64,000 nucleotides of DNA, taken from assembly GCF_000455825.1 (NCBI RefSeq), contig NZ_ATAO01000181.1, positions 1-64,000 on the forward strand, read 5' to 3'. The notes beneath the pieces were generated by a model. It saw only the letters and a list, made by a program, of their open reading frames with translations, was not told where the DNA came from and did no database searches. Each line of letters starts with the position of its first letter. Within the stretch, counting starts at the first letter, position 1. Position numbers and translations under genes: made by a program. Shown piece after piece: positions 50,100 to 59,303 of the stretch. This DNA comes from Microbacterium maritypicum MF109 (GTDB lineage Bacteria > Actinomycetota > Actinomycetes > Actinomycetales > Microbacteriaceae).

Positions 50100-50933
50100 A
50101 TGCCCGAAACGCACAGCAACCCCCTCGACGACCCGACCGCGAACCCGTTCGAGGTCGCCGCACAGGCCGCCGCCGACATCGCCCGTCTGACCGGCGTCGA
50201 GAAGCACGACATCGCCCTCACCCTCGGCAGCGGCTGGGGCAAGGCCGCGGACATCATCGGCGAGACCGTGGCGACGATCCCCGCGACCGAGGTCACCGGC
50301 TTCTCCAAGCCCGCGCTCGAAGGACACGTCGGTACGCTGCGCAGCATCCGCACCCCCGACGGCAAGAACGTCCTCGTCATCGGCGCGCGCACCCACTACT
50401 ACGAAGCCCACGGTGTGCGCCGTGTCGTGCACAGCGTGCGCACCGCCGCCGCGACGGGCGCCAAGATCATGGTGCTCACGAACGGCGCCGGCGGCATCCG
50501 CGAGACGTGGACGCCCGGTCAGCCCGTGCTCATCAGCGACCACATCAACCTCACCGCCGACTCTCCGCTCGAAGGCGCCACGTTCGTCGACCTCACCGAC
50601 CTCTACTCGAAGCGTCTGCGCGAGATCGCCCGGACGATCGACCCGATGCTCGACGAGGGCGTCTACACGCAGTTCCGCGGCCCCCACTACGAGACGCCGG
50701 CGGAGGTGCAGATGGCGAAGCACATCGGTGGCCACATCGTGGGCATGTCGACCGCGCTCGAGGCGATCGCCGCCCGCGAGGCCGGCATGGAGATCCTCGG
50801 GTTCTCGCTCATCACCAACCTCGCCGCCGGTATCCAGCAGACACCGCTCAGCCATGCCGAGGTGATCGAGGCCGGGCGCGAGGCCGAACCGGTGATCTCC
50901 GCGCTTCTGGCCAGGGTGGTCGAGGCCCTGTGA
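50100..50933 (+). CDS. punA: Purine nucleoside phosphorylase
   Basis: A 277-residue trimeric-type PNP. LTLGSGWGKAADIIGE, LEGHVGTLRSI, ARTHYYEAHGVRRVVHSVRT, LTNGAGGIRETW, VYTQFRGPHYETPAEV, GMSTALEAIAAREAGMEILG and NLAAGI are conserved. Splits purine nucleosides for salvage. It overlaps the next gene by 4 bp (GTGA), giving an operon PNP-phosphosugar mutase-HPr. Confidence 0.95.
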   Translation: MPETHSNPLDDPTANPFEVAAQAAADIARLTGVEKHDIALTLGSGWGKAADIIGETVATIPATEVTGFSKPALEGHVGTLRSIRTPDGKNVLVIGARTHYYEAHGVRRVVHSVRTAAATGAKIMVLTNGAGGIRETWTPGQPVLISDHINLTADSPLEGATFVDLTDLYSKRLREIARTIDPMLDEGVYTQFRGPHYETPAEVQMAKHIGGHIVGMSTALEAIAAREAGMEILGFSLITNLAAGIQQTPLSHAEVIEAGREAEPVISALLARVVEAL

Positions 50934-52600
50934 GCGACGAGCGGCTCGCCCAGGCCCGCGCCTGGTTGCGACAGGACCCGGATCCGCAGACGCGCGACGA
51001 GCTGGCCGGCGTGATCACACGTGCGGCCGCCGGCGACCGAGAGGCCGTCGCCGACCTCGACGACCGCTTCCGCACTCGCCTCGCCTTCGGAACCGCGGGT
51101 CTCCGCGGCGAACTCGGCGCCGGCAGCAACCGGATGAACCGGGTTCTCGTCGGCCAGGCCGCAGCCGGCTTCGCCGCCTACCTGCGCGAGAAGTCGCACG
51201 GCGCGACCCCGACGGTCGTGATCGGCTACGACGGGCGCCGGAACTCCCGCGTGTTCGCGACGGACTCCGCCGAGCTGTTCGCCGGAGCCGGTCTGCGGGC
51301 GATCCTGCTTCCCCGCCTGCTCCCGACGCCCGTCCTCGCCTTCGCCGTGCGCCACTTCGGCGCCGATGCCGGCGTGATGGTGACGGCGAGCCACAACCCG
51401 CCGAACGACAACGGCTACAAGGTGTACCTCGGTGGCGCCGACCAGGGATCCCAGATCGTCGCCCCGGCGGACGCCGAGATCGCCGCGCACATCCAGCGCA
51501 TCGCCGACGCGGGCTCCATCACCACGTTGCCGCGCTCCACCGAGTATGAGACGGCCGGCGAAGAGGTCGTCGAAGCCTACATCGCGGCAACCGTGGCCGT
51601 GGCGCCAGCACCCGCCGGGACGACCGGGATGCGGTGGGTGTACACCGCGATGCACGGGGTCGGCTGGGAGACGCTGTCCCGCATCGTCAAGGAAGCGGGA
51701 TACCCGCAGCCGTTCGTCGTCGACGAGCAGCTCACCCCCGACGCCACGTTCCGCACCGTGTCGTTCCCGAATCCGGAGGAACCGGGGGCGATGGATCTCG
51801 CGTTCGCGCGAGCCCGGCGGGTGAAGGCCGACTTCATCCTGGCGAACGACCCCGATGCGGATCGACTGGCCGTCGCGGTCCCCGACGACTCCGCCCCCGA
51901 CGGCTGGCGTCGTCTCACCGGCAACGAGGTCGGTCTCCTGCTCGGCGCGAGAGCCGCACGCGCGGCGGCCGGCACACCGGGCGCCTCGCTCGCCTGCTCT
52001 CTCGTCTCCTCCCCCGGCCTCGGCGCCATCGCCGCCCATCACGGGTTGGACTTCCACGAGACCCTCACCGGCTTCAAATGGATCTCCCGGGCCCCGGGTA
52101 TCGTCTTCGGCTTCGAAGAGGCTCTCGGCTACCTGGTGAATCCGGAGACCGTGCGCGACAAGGACGGGGTGTCGGCGGCCATCGCCATCCTCGGCCTCGC
52201 CGCCGAGGCCCGCGATCGCGGAGCCACGCTCGTCGATCTGCTCGACGAGCTGGGTGAGACGTACGGGCATTTCGCGAGCGGTCAGGTGTCGGTGCGGGTC
52301 GAGGACCTCGCCGTCATCGGCTCCGTGATGCTCGCGCTGCGCACACTCCCGCCGACGCACATCGGCGGCCGATCGATCGCCTCGGCCGAGGACCTGCTGC
52401 AGGCCGCACCGGGTCAGCCCTCCGGAGACGTGCTGCGGTACCGTCTCGGCGACGGCTCCCGTGTGATCGTGCGCCCCAGCGGGACCGAGCCCAAGCTGAA
52501 GGTCTACATCGATGCGAGGGCGGAGTCGGCCGAGAGCGCACGTGACGCCGTCGCGGAGCTCGAAGCGGGCGTCCGCGCCCTCCTCGACGAACGCTCCTGA
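50930..52600 (+). CDS. pmmB: Phosphosugar mutase (PmmB/phosphopentomutase-like)
   Basis: A 556-residue alpha-D-phosphohexomutase. FGTAGLRGELGAGSNRMN, VVIGYDGRRNSR, GVMVTASHNPPNDNGYKVYL (catalytic Ser), FILANDPDADRLAVAV (metal loop), GFKWISRAPGIVFGFEEALGYLV and RPSGTEPKLKVYID (phosphate loop). Together with PNP this suits ribose-1-phosphate use after nucleoside cleavage. GTG start over the PNP stop. Confidence 0.94.
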   Translation: MSDERLAQARAWLRQDPDPQTRDELAGVITRAAAGDREAVADLDDRFRTRLAFGTAGLRGELGAGSNRMNRVLVGQAAAGFAAYLREKSHGATPTVVIGYDGRRNSRVFATDSAELFAGAGLRAILLPRLLPTPVLAFAVRHFGADAGVMVTASHNPPNDNGYKVYLGGADQGSQIVAPADAEIAAHIQRIADAGSITTLPRSTEYETAGEEVVEAYIAATVAVAPAPAGTTGMRWVYTAMHGVGWETLSRIVKEAGYPQPFVVDEQLTPDATFRTVSFPNPEEPGAMDLAFARARRVKADFILANDPDADRLAVAVPDDSAPDGWRRLTGNEVGLLLGARAARAAAGTPGASLACSLVSSPGLGAIAAHHGLDFHETLTGFKWISRAPGIVFGFEEALGYLVNPETVRDKDGVSAAIAILGLAAEARDRGATLVDLLDELGETYGHFASGQVSVRVEDLAVIGSVMLALRTLPPTHIGGRSIASAEDLLQAAPGQPSGDVLRYRLGDGSRVIVRPSGTEPKLKVYIDARAESAESARDAVAELEAGVRALLDERS

Positions 52601-52602
52601 GC

Positions 52603-52866
52603 ATGCCGGTCCGAAGCCTCATCGTCAGCGCGCACAACGGGGTTCACGCGCGTCCGGTGGCCGAGCTCGTGCGACTCGCGCAGTCGCACGACGCTCCGGT
52701 GACCCTGCGCACGGCCGACGGCACGACCGTCGATCTGACGAGCGTGCTGGCGGTCATGGACCTGGGGATCGCCTCCGGGGACTCCGTGGTGATCGAGACG
52801 GCGCCCTCCGCGACGGCGGAGGCCGTTCTCGACCAGCTCGCGGAGGTACTCGCTCCCCGCGGGTGA
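52603..52866 (+). CDS. HPr-like phosphocarrier (second copy)
   Basis: An 87-residue HPr-fold protein: SLIVSAHNGVHARPVAELVRLA with the phospho-His in GVHARP, and DLTSVLAVMDLGIASGDSVV with a Ser at the regulatory position. It follows pmmB with 2 bp in between and ends convergent with mtlR. It is separate from the ptsH copy at 55281; which of them EI uses for which sugar is unknown. It could be a specialised HPr that signals to the MtlR-like regulator. Confidence 0.9.
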   Translation: MPVRSLIVSAHNGVHARPVAELVRLAQSHDAPVTLRTADGTTVDLTSVLAVMDLGIASGDSVVIETAPSATAEAVLDQLAEVLAPRG

Positions 52867-52877
52867 CCGCTGCGCCG

Positions 52878-54800
52878 TCAGCCGTCGATCACAGCGACGA
52901 GCTCATCGAGGAACGCCTCGAACGTCGTTCCCTTCCGGACGATCCGCTGCACGCTCTCGCGTTCGCTGAACACTTCGACGAGCTGCTCGAACACGGTCTG
53001 GAACGCCGCACGATCGCTCTCGCTGAACGCGGCGAGCGCGACGACCTGCACGCGTCCGCCACCCCAGGCCGCTGAGCCGTCCGCGACGCCGATGGCGATC
53101 GCGGTGCGGGTGGCGGTCATCTGGAGTGCGTGGGGGACGGCGAGTGCATCGGTGAACGCCGTCGACGACATCCGCTCGCGCACGATGGTGTTCTCGACGT
53201 AGTCCTCGCCGATCAGGCCGGCCTGCACCAGGAGACCGCCGAGACGACGGATGATCGCCTCCTCCCCCTCATCGGGAAGCGGGAACACGTACGCGTCGGC
53301 GAGGAAGTAGCGGGCGAGTTCCCCACGGAGGCGCGTGAGACGGCGCCCCCGGCGCACCCGAGCGGCCGCCTGCTGGATCCGGTCGACGTCGGCGTCGGTC
53401 AGGAACGGCTGGATGCGCACGAATCGGTCGCCGGACGACCCCGGTTCGATCGTGCTGAGCACGAGGTCGGTGTCGAAGGACGCCCAGTCGGGGTCGACGT
53501 TGGTCACGACGGTCGTGACCTCGATCGCCGATCCCAGAGAGCGGTCGACGCTGGAGCGGAGCAGCTCATGCAACTCGTGATAGCCCGGGCAGACGATGGT
53601 GGCGGTGAGGATCGACTCGGCCTTGCGGCTGCGTTCGAGACGCCCACCCACGTGCATGGCGATGTAGGCGATCTCGTCGTCGTGGATGGGTGTGCCGACC
53701 CGGTCGTGCAGGCCGCTGGCGATCGAGACGGCCACCTCGAAGATCATCGGGTACGTCGTCTTCAGCGACCGGGTGAGCGGATTGCGGGTGAGCGCGCTCT
53801 CCTCGGCGCGGCGCAGCAGATTCTGCACGTGCAGGGCGAGACGCAGCACGAAGGTCTCGTCGACGAGGTCGACCTGGAAGTCCTCCGCCGCTCGGGCGAT
53901 CTCCGCGCGTACCGCGGCCTCGACTCCCGGATCCACGCCGCTGCGGGCGACCTCACGCGTCGCGTCCTCGCCCGGCGCGACGATGCGGGTGAGCACGAGG
54001 GATGCGAGATGACCGCTGTCCCCCTCGCCGAGGACCACGGAGAAATGCTCGAAGGCGAGGCGGGCGACGACGGTCCCGACGCGCGGGATCTCCTCGCGGG
54101 TGCCGGCCGGGGTCGATTCGAGGGTGTGTCCAGCGGCGACCCGCTCGGCGGCGATCGCGATGTGCAGCAGCACATCGGAGATCGCGAGCTCGTTCACGTA
54201 GTAGCCGAGCTCACCGAGTTCGCGCACGAGCGCGGACTTGAACGGCCCGACCGCGCTGGCGGCCACCGCCGATCCGGAGAGCGCCCGACGGAATGTCTCC
54301 GGATGGAACGAGGCGTCGTCCATCTCGTCGTGGGCGAGCCTGCTGAGCAGGCGGCGCTGCGCCGTCTCGTTGCCGCGCAGTCGCACGGTCTCGCGCTCGC
54401 GCTCGAGCACCAGGTCCGTGCCGTCGAGCAGACCCCGCACGCGCACCAGGTCCGCTTCGAGCGTCGCTTCACTGACGTGCAGATCCTCGGCGGTGTCGAA
54501 CACGTCGATGCCTCCGTGCTCGTCGAGCAGGAGCCGTACCAGGGTGTGCAGACGGTCGCGGGGTGCGGAATCCCCCGTCTGGCGCATCCGCAGCGCGCCA
54601 CGGGCGCCGGATCCGGCACGGTAGCCCGCAGGACCCGACTCGATCACCGCGGCCCCGGGCGTGCGGGCGTTCAGCGCCGCGACATAGGAGCGGATGCTGC
54701 GCGGGGTGACGCCCATCAGGTCGGCGAGGCTCGCCGCCGTCGCCCACCCCTCCTGGCGCAGCAACGCCGCGAGGAGCTGGTCCTGGCGCTGGCGCGACAT
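52878..54800 (-). CDS. mtlR: MtlR-like PRD transcriptional regulator
   Basis: About 640 residues. N-terminal HTH (QDQLLAALLRQEGWATAASL, VTPRSIRSYVAAL), PRD1 (NELAISDVLLHIAIAAERVA), PRD2 (HDDEIAYIAMHVGGRLERS), an EIIB-like part (ATIVCPGYHELHELLRS with Cys), and a C-terminal EIIA-like domain (TDALAVPHALQMTATRTAI with His). Phosphorylation on these sites would link activity to mannitol uptake. Start 54800 (MSRQRQDQLL). Divergent from the mtl operon; the 166-bp gap holds the shared promoters and possible sites such as TTCCG-CGGAA. Confidence 0.92.
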   Translation of the reverse strand: MSRQRQDQLLAALLRQEGWATAASLADLMGVTPRSIRSYVAALNARTPGAAVIESGPAGYRAGSGARGALRMRQTGDSAPRDRLHTLVRLLLDEHGGIDVFDTAEDLHVSEATLEADLVRVRGLLDGTDLVLERERETVRLRGNETAQRRLLSRLAHDEMDDASFHPETFRRALSGSAVAASAVGPFKSALVRELGELGYYVNELAISDVLLHIAIAAERVAAGHTLESTPAGTREEIPRVGTVVARLAFEHFSVVLGEGDSGHLASLVLTRIVAPGEDATREVARSGVDPGVEAAVRAEIARAAEDFQVDLVDETFVLRLALHVQNLLRRAEESALTRNPLTRSLKTTYPMIFEVAVSIASGLHDRVGTPIHDDEIAYIAMHVGGRLERSRKAESILTATIVCPGYHELHELLRSSVDRSLGSAIEVTTVVTNVDPDWASFDTDLVLSTIEPGSSGDRFVRIQPFLTDADVDRIQQAAARVRRGRRLTRLRGELARYFLADAYVFPLPDEGEEAIIRRLGGLLVQAGLIGEDYVENTIVRERMSSTAFTDALAVPHALQMTATRTAIAIGVADGSAAWGGGRVQVVALAAFSESDRAAFQTVFEQLVEVFSERESVQRIVRKGTTFEAFLDELVAVIDG

Positions 54801-54966
54801 GATCCTCCCCTTCCGCGTGCTGACCGCACTGTCTCGACGTGTTCTCCATGATGTCAGGTGCCCGGCGCCCTCGGGCGGAAGGGCCTGTTCCGCGGGGGCG
54901 GAAAGGAACGTGTTGGCGCGCACCCCTCCACCGTTCCCAGACTGTTCTCAGGAAGGGTGGGCATCG

Positions 54967-55284
54967 ATGAGGATTCTCGTGGTGTGCGGTGCGGGAGCAT
55001 CGAGCACGTTCGTCGCGCAGCGGCTCCGCCGTGCGGCAGCCGCGGCCGGTCTCGATTGGGACGCGGCGGCCGGCATGGAGAGCTCCGTCGCCGGATCCGA
55101 CCATGACCTCGTCCTCGTCGGCCCTCATCTGAGCGACCGCCTCGACGCCATCCGCGAAGGTGCGCGCGCGCCCGTCGCGGTGCTTCCGGACGACGTCTTC
55201 GCCGATCTCGACGGCTCGCGCACGCTCGACCTCGCCCTATCGATCCTCGCCGCCGCCGGCGAAACCCCGAAAGGAACATCATGA
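54967..55284 (+). CDS. PTS EIIB-like protein, first gene of mannitol operon
   Basis: A 105-residue protein, MRILVVCGAGASSTFVAQRL, with the phosphorylatable Cys8 in VVCGAGASS, and DLVLVGPHLSDRLDAI and PVAVLPDDVFADLDGSRTL, like lactose/cellobiose-type EIIB. AGGAAGG precedes the ATG. It overlaps ptsH by ATGA. Since the mannitol EIICB has its own EIIB, this extra EIIB may serve another transporter or regulate MtlR; inference. Confidence 0.82.
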   Translation: MRILVVCGAGASSTFVAQRLRRAAAAAGLDWDAAAGMESSVAGSDHDLVLVGPHLSDRLDAIREGARAPVAVLPDDVFADLDGSRTLDLALSILAAAGETPKGTS

Positions 55285-55559
55285 CCGCCACCCGCACCGT
55301 TCGGATCGGCTCCTCGCACGGATTGCACGCCCGCCCCGCGAAGCTCTTCGCGCAGGCCGCGAAGGATTCCGGCATCGCCGTGACGATCGCCAAGGACTCG
55401 GGCAAGCCGGTCAACGCGGCGAGCATCCTCGGGGTCATCGCCCTGGCCGTCGAGCACGGCGACTACGTGACGCTCACGGCCGACGGCGAGGGCGCCGAGA
55501 ACGTACTCGACACGCTCACCGAACTCCTCACCACCGACCACGATCAGGACTCCGCATGA
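55281..55559 (+). CDS. ptsH: Phosphocarrier protein HPr
   Basis: A 92-residue HPr: TVRIGSSHGLHARPAKLFAQ with the phospho-His in GLHARP, and KPVNAASILGVIAL with the regulatory Ser. Passes phosphate from EI to the EIIA domains. It overlaps its neighbours on both sides by ATGA, so EIIB-HPr-EI are translated together. Confidence 0.95.
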   Translation: MTATRTVRIGSSHGLHARPAKLFAQAAKDSGIAVTIAKDSGKPVNAASILGVIALAVEHGDYVTLTADGEGAENVLDTLTELLTTDHDQDSA

Positions 55560-57241
55560 GCGAGCTCCGGGGAGTGGGGATCGGTCTCGGGGTCGCCCAG
55601 GGGCCGATCGTCCGCATGGCCGAGGCGATGCCCGCTCCGGAGAACACACCCAGCACCGCGGGTGCTGATGCGGAACGCGCCCGAGTCCGCGACGCCGTCT
55701 CCACCGTTGCGAACGAGCTGAACGAACGGGGCGAGGCCGCCGGCGGATCCGCGCAGGAGGTGCTCGAGGCCCAGGCCATGATCGCCGAGGACCCGACCCT
55801 CCAGGACGAGGTCGACAGCCGGATCGACGCGGGCGCGACGGCCGAATGGGCTGTGCACGATGCATTCGCCGGATTCCGCGCCACGCTCGAAGCCGTCGGC
55901 GGCTACCTCGGCGAGCGCGCAGCCGACCTCGACGACATCGCGCAGCGCGTGCTCGCACGCCTCCGCGGCGTCGACGCCCCCGGCGTTCCGAACCCGGGAC
56001 ACCCGTTCGTCCTGGTCGCACGCGACCTCGCCCCCGCCGACACGGCGCTCCTCGATCTGGAGCAGGTGCTCGCGCTGATCACCACCGATGGCGGCCCGAC
56101 CTCCCACACCGCGATCCTCGCTCGGGAGAAGGGCATCGTCGCGATCGTCGGAGTCGCCGACGGCGAGATGCTCACCACCGGCGAGACCGTGATCGTCGAC
56201 GCGGCCAGCGGCGTCGTCACACGCGAACCGACGGATGACGAGAAGGCCCGAGCCACGGAGCGCGCAGCCGCTCGCCAGTCGGCCGACGCGGCCCCACCCA
56301 CTCCCGGCGCTCTCGCCGACGGCACGCCTGTCGCGCTGCTCGCGAATCTGGGGAAGCCTGCAGACGCGGCCGATGCGGTCGTTCGGGGGGCCGAGGGCGT
56401 CGGGCTGTTCCGCACCGAGTTCCTGTTCCTGTCCTCGGCGCAGGCACCCACCATCGCGCAGCAGCGCGAGTCGTATCGCGAACTGCTGGCGGCGTTCCCC
56501 GGCAAGAAGGTCGTGGTCCGGATGCTGGATGCGGGCGCCGACAAGCCGCTGGCGTTCCTCAACGACGCGCATGAGGAGAACCCGGCTCTCGGTCTTCGGG
56601 GCCTGCGAGCGCTGCGCGCGAGCGAGGACATCCTGCGCGAGCAGCTCACCGCGCTTGCGGAAGCCGATGCCCAGACGGAGGCGGACCTCTGGGTGATGGC
56701 CCCCATGGTGGCGACGGTCGAGGAGACGATCTACTTCACCGGCCTCGCTCGGGAATACGGGCTGAAGACCGCCGGCGTCATGGTCGAGATCCCGGCGAGC
56801 GCCCTGCTCGCCGACCGCGTGCTCGCCCATGCGGACTTCGCGTCGATCGGTACCAACGACCTCACGCAGTACACGATGGCTGCCGACCGCATGCTCGGCT
56901 CGGTCGCCGGCTTCCAGGACCCCTGGCACCCCGCCGTCCTGCGCCTGGTGCGCGAGGTCGGCGATGCGGGCGCACGTCTCGGCAAGCCCGTCGGGATCTG
57001 CGGCGAGGCCGCGGCCGACCCTCTCCTCGCCGTGGTGCTGGTCGGGCTCGGCGCGACCAGCCTCTCGATGGCACCGTCGGCCCTCGCCGACGTACGACAC
57101 GCGCTGTCCGAGCGCACCCCGTCCGAGGCGCGGAGCCTCGCCCAGGCCGCCCTGGCTGCCGACGATGCCTCCTCCGCCCGAACCGCCGTGGCGACGCTCG
57201 CCGCGGAACTCCCCCTCCACAAGAAAGAGACGACATCATGA
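55556..57241 (+). CDS. ptsI: PTS enzyme I
   Basis: A 561-residue enzyme I. Phosphohistidine site in TDGGPTSHTAILAREKGIVA (about residue 183), GAEGVGLFRTEFLF, RMLDAGADKPLAF, the PEP-binding region ILREQLTALAEAD and SIGTNDLTQYTMAADRM, and VGICGEAAADPLLA (Cys). Takes phosphate from PEP and gives it to HPr. ATG overlaps the HPr stop and the next gene overlaps its end. Confidence 0.96.
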   Translation: MSELRGVGIGLGVAQGPIVRMAEAMPAPENTPSTAGADAERARVRDAVSTVANELNERGEAAGGSAQEVLEAQAMIAEDPTLQDEVDSRIDAGATAEWAVHDAFAGFRATLEAVGGYLGERAADLDDIAQRVLARLRGVDAPGVPNPGHPFVLVARDLAPADTALLDLEQVLALITTDGGPTSHTAILAREKGIVAIVGVADGEMLTTGETVIVDAASGVVTREPTDDEKARATERAAARQSADAAPPTPGALADGTPVALLANLGKPADAADAVVRGAEGVGLFRTEFLFLSSAQAPTIAQQRESYRELLAAFPGKKVVVRMLDAGADKPLAFLNDAHEENPALGLRGLRALRASEDILREQLTALAEADAQTEADLWVMAPMVATVEETIYFTGLAREYGLKTAGVMVEIPASALLADRVLAHADFASIGTNDLTQYTMAADRMLGSVAGFQDPWHPAVLRLVREVGDAGARLGKPVGICGEAAADPLLAVVLVGLGATSLSMAPSALADVRHALSERTPSEARSLAQAALAADDASSARTAVATLAAELPLHKKETTS

Positions 57242-58872
57242 CGACGACGTCACCTGCCGCCACGAAACCCGGCGGCCTCCGCGTAGGAGTGCAACGCTTC
57301 GGCACATTCCTCTCGGGCATGATCATGCCCAACATCGCGGCCTTCATCGCCTGGGGCTTCATCACGATGCTCTTCATCCCGGCCGGGTTCTTCGGCGCGG
57401 ACAGCCCGTTCGGCTGGCACTGGGTCGGCGTGTCCGAGATCATCGGAGGGGGCGGCGACTCCGCCATCATCGGGTGGCAGGGTGCCATGACCGCGGTCGC
57501 CGAGGGCGACAACGGGAACATCCTCGCCTACGTCGGCCTCGTCGGACCGATGGTCACGTACCTGCTTCCACTGCTCATCGCGAACACGGCCGGCCGCATG
57601 GTCTACGGCGAGCGCGGCGGCGTGGTGGCCACCATCGCCACCGTCGGCGTGATCGTCGGCACCAACATCCCGATGTTCCTGGGCGCCATGATCATGGGCC
57701 CGGTCGCCGCGTGGATCACCAAGCAGATGGACCGGCTGTGGGAGGGCAAGATCCGTCCCGGTTTCGAGATGCTGGTGAACAACTTCTCCGCCGGCATCCT
57801 CGGCATGCTCCTCGCGATCGTCGGCTTCTTCGCGTTCGGTCCCGTCATGCTCGGCATCAGCACCGTCCTCGGCGGCGCTGTCGACTGGCTCGTCTCGCTG
57901 AACCTGCTGCCGCTGGTGTCGATCATCGTCGAGCCGGCGAAGGTGCTGTTCCTGAACAACGCCATCAACCACGGCGTCTTCACCCCGCTCGGGATCGAGC
58001 AGGCGGCGGAGACCGGCAAGTCGATCCTCTTCCTCATCGAGGCGAACCCCGGCCCCGGCCTCGGCCTGCTGCTCGCCTTCACGTTCTTCGGCGTCGGCGC
58101 GGCGAAGGCCTCCGCACCGGGTGCGGCGATCATCCAGTTCTTCGGTGGCATCCACGAGATCTACTTCCCGTACGCGCTGAGCAAGCCGACCACGATCCTG
58201 GCCCTCATCGCGGGTGGCGCGGCCGGTGTCACCACGAACATGGTCCTCGGCGGCGGCCTGGCATTCCCGGCCGCACCGGGAAGTATCATCGCCGTGACCG
58301 CGGCTGCCATCGGACCGGGCGTCGGCAACCTGCTGGTCGTGTACCTGTCGGTGATCATCGCCGCCACCGTCACCTTCCTCATCACCGGTGTGATCCTGCG
58401 TGCCTCCCGCAAGCGAGATCTGGAGGCCGAGGGTGACGCCTTCGGTGACGCGATCGCCCAGACCGAGGCGAACAAGGGCAAGTCGTCGGCCGCGATGGAC
58501 GCGCTGCGCACGTCGACCGCGACCTCGTCCCCCGAGGCCGCTGCCGCCGCGAGCACGACAGTGATCGCCGCCGCGCCGATCGAGCGCATCGTGTTCGCCT
58601 GCGACGCCGGCATGGGCTCGTCCGCCATGGGCGCCAGCGTGCTGCGCAACAAGCTCAAAAAGGCCGGCATCGAGGACATCACGGTCACCAACCAGGCGAT
58701 CGCGAACCTCGACGGAACAGCCGACGTGGTGATCACGCAGCAGCAGCTCACCGAGCGCGCAGAGGCGAAGTCGCCGAACTCGGTCCATGTGTCGGTCGAC
58801 AACTTCATGAACTCGCCCAAGTACGAAGAGGTCGTCGAGATGGTGCGTGAACAGCGAAAGGAAAACGAATGA
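57238..58872 (+). CDS. mtlA: Mannitol PTS permease EIICB
   Basis: A 544-residue permease. EIIC membrane part: VQRFGTFLSGMIMPNIAAFI, NTAGRMVYGERGGVVATIAT, LFLNNAINHGVFTPLGIEQA, FLIEANPGPGLGLLLAFTFF, and FFGGIHEIYFPYAL typical of mannitol. C-terminal EIIB: RIVFACDAGMGSSAMGASVL with Cys in ACDAGMGSS. Imports and phosphorylates mannitol to mannitol-1-phosphate. Confidence 0.96.
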   Translation: MTTTSPAATKPGGLRVGVQRFGTFLSGMIMPNIAAFIAWGFITMLFIPAGFFGADSPFGWHWVGVSEIIGGGGDSAIIGWQGAMTAVAEGDNGNILAYVGLVGPMVTYLLPLLIANTAGRMVYGERGGVVATIATVGVIVGTNIPMFLGAMIMGPVAAWITKQMDRLWEGKIRPGFEMLVNNFSAGILGMLLAIVGFFAFGPVMLGISTVLGGAVDWLVSLNLLPLVSIIVEPAKVLFLNNAINHGVFTPLGIEQAAETGKSILFLIEANPGPGLGLLLAFTFFGVGAAKASAPGAAIIQFFGGIHEIYFPYALSKPTTILALIAGGAAGVTTNMVLGGGLAFPAAPGSIIAVTAAAIGPGVGNLLVVYLSVIIAATVTFLITGVILRASRKRDLEAEGDAFGDAIAQTEANKGKSSAAMDALRTSTATSSPEAAAAASTTVIAAAPIERIVFACDAGMGSSAMGASVLRNKLKKAGIEDITVTNQAIANLDGTADVVITQQQLTERAEAKSPNSVHVSVDNFMNSPKYEEVVEMVREQRKENE

Positions 58873-59303
58873 GTGTTCTCAGCCCCGAACAGGTCCGCAT
58901 CCACCCCGGAGGGGCGTCGCGCGACGAGGCCCTCCAGGAGGCGACCGACATCCTGGTCGCGGCCGGAGCCGTCACCCCGGCCTACGTCGACGCGATGCGG
59001 CAGCGCGAGGAGACCGTCTCGACCTTCATGGGGAACGGGCTGGCGATTCCGCATGGCACCAACGACGCGAAGGACACGATCCTCGCATCGGCCCTGTCGG
59101 TGGTCCGCTACGACGGCGGTGTCGACTGGTCCGGTGACCCGGCCACGTTCGTGATCGGCATCGCCGGCGTGGGTGACGAGCATCTGGAGATCCTCTCCCG
59201 GATCGCGATCCTGTTCTCCGAGGAGGACGACGTGGCCCGGCTCTCCGCTGCGCAGACCCCGGAGGAGCTCTACGCCCTCCTCTCGGAGGTGAACGAGGGA
59301 TGA
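58869..59303 (+). CDS. mtlF: Mannitol PTS EIIA
   Basis: A 144-residue [24 protein letters not shown] with phospho-His in AIPHGT, and [22 protein letters not shown]. Overlaps both neighbours by ATGA. Confidence 0.95.
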   Translation: MSVLSPEQVRIHPGGASRDEALQEATDILVAAGAVTPAYVDAMRQREETVSTFMGNGLAIPHGTNDAKDTILASALSVVRYDGGVDWSGDPATFVIGIAGVGDEHLEILSRIAILFSEEDDVARLSAAQTPEELYALLSEVNEG

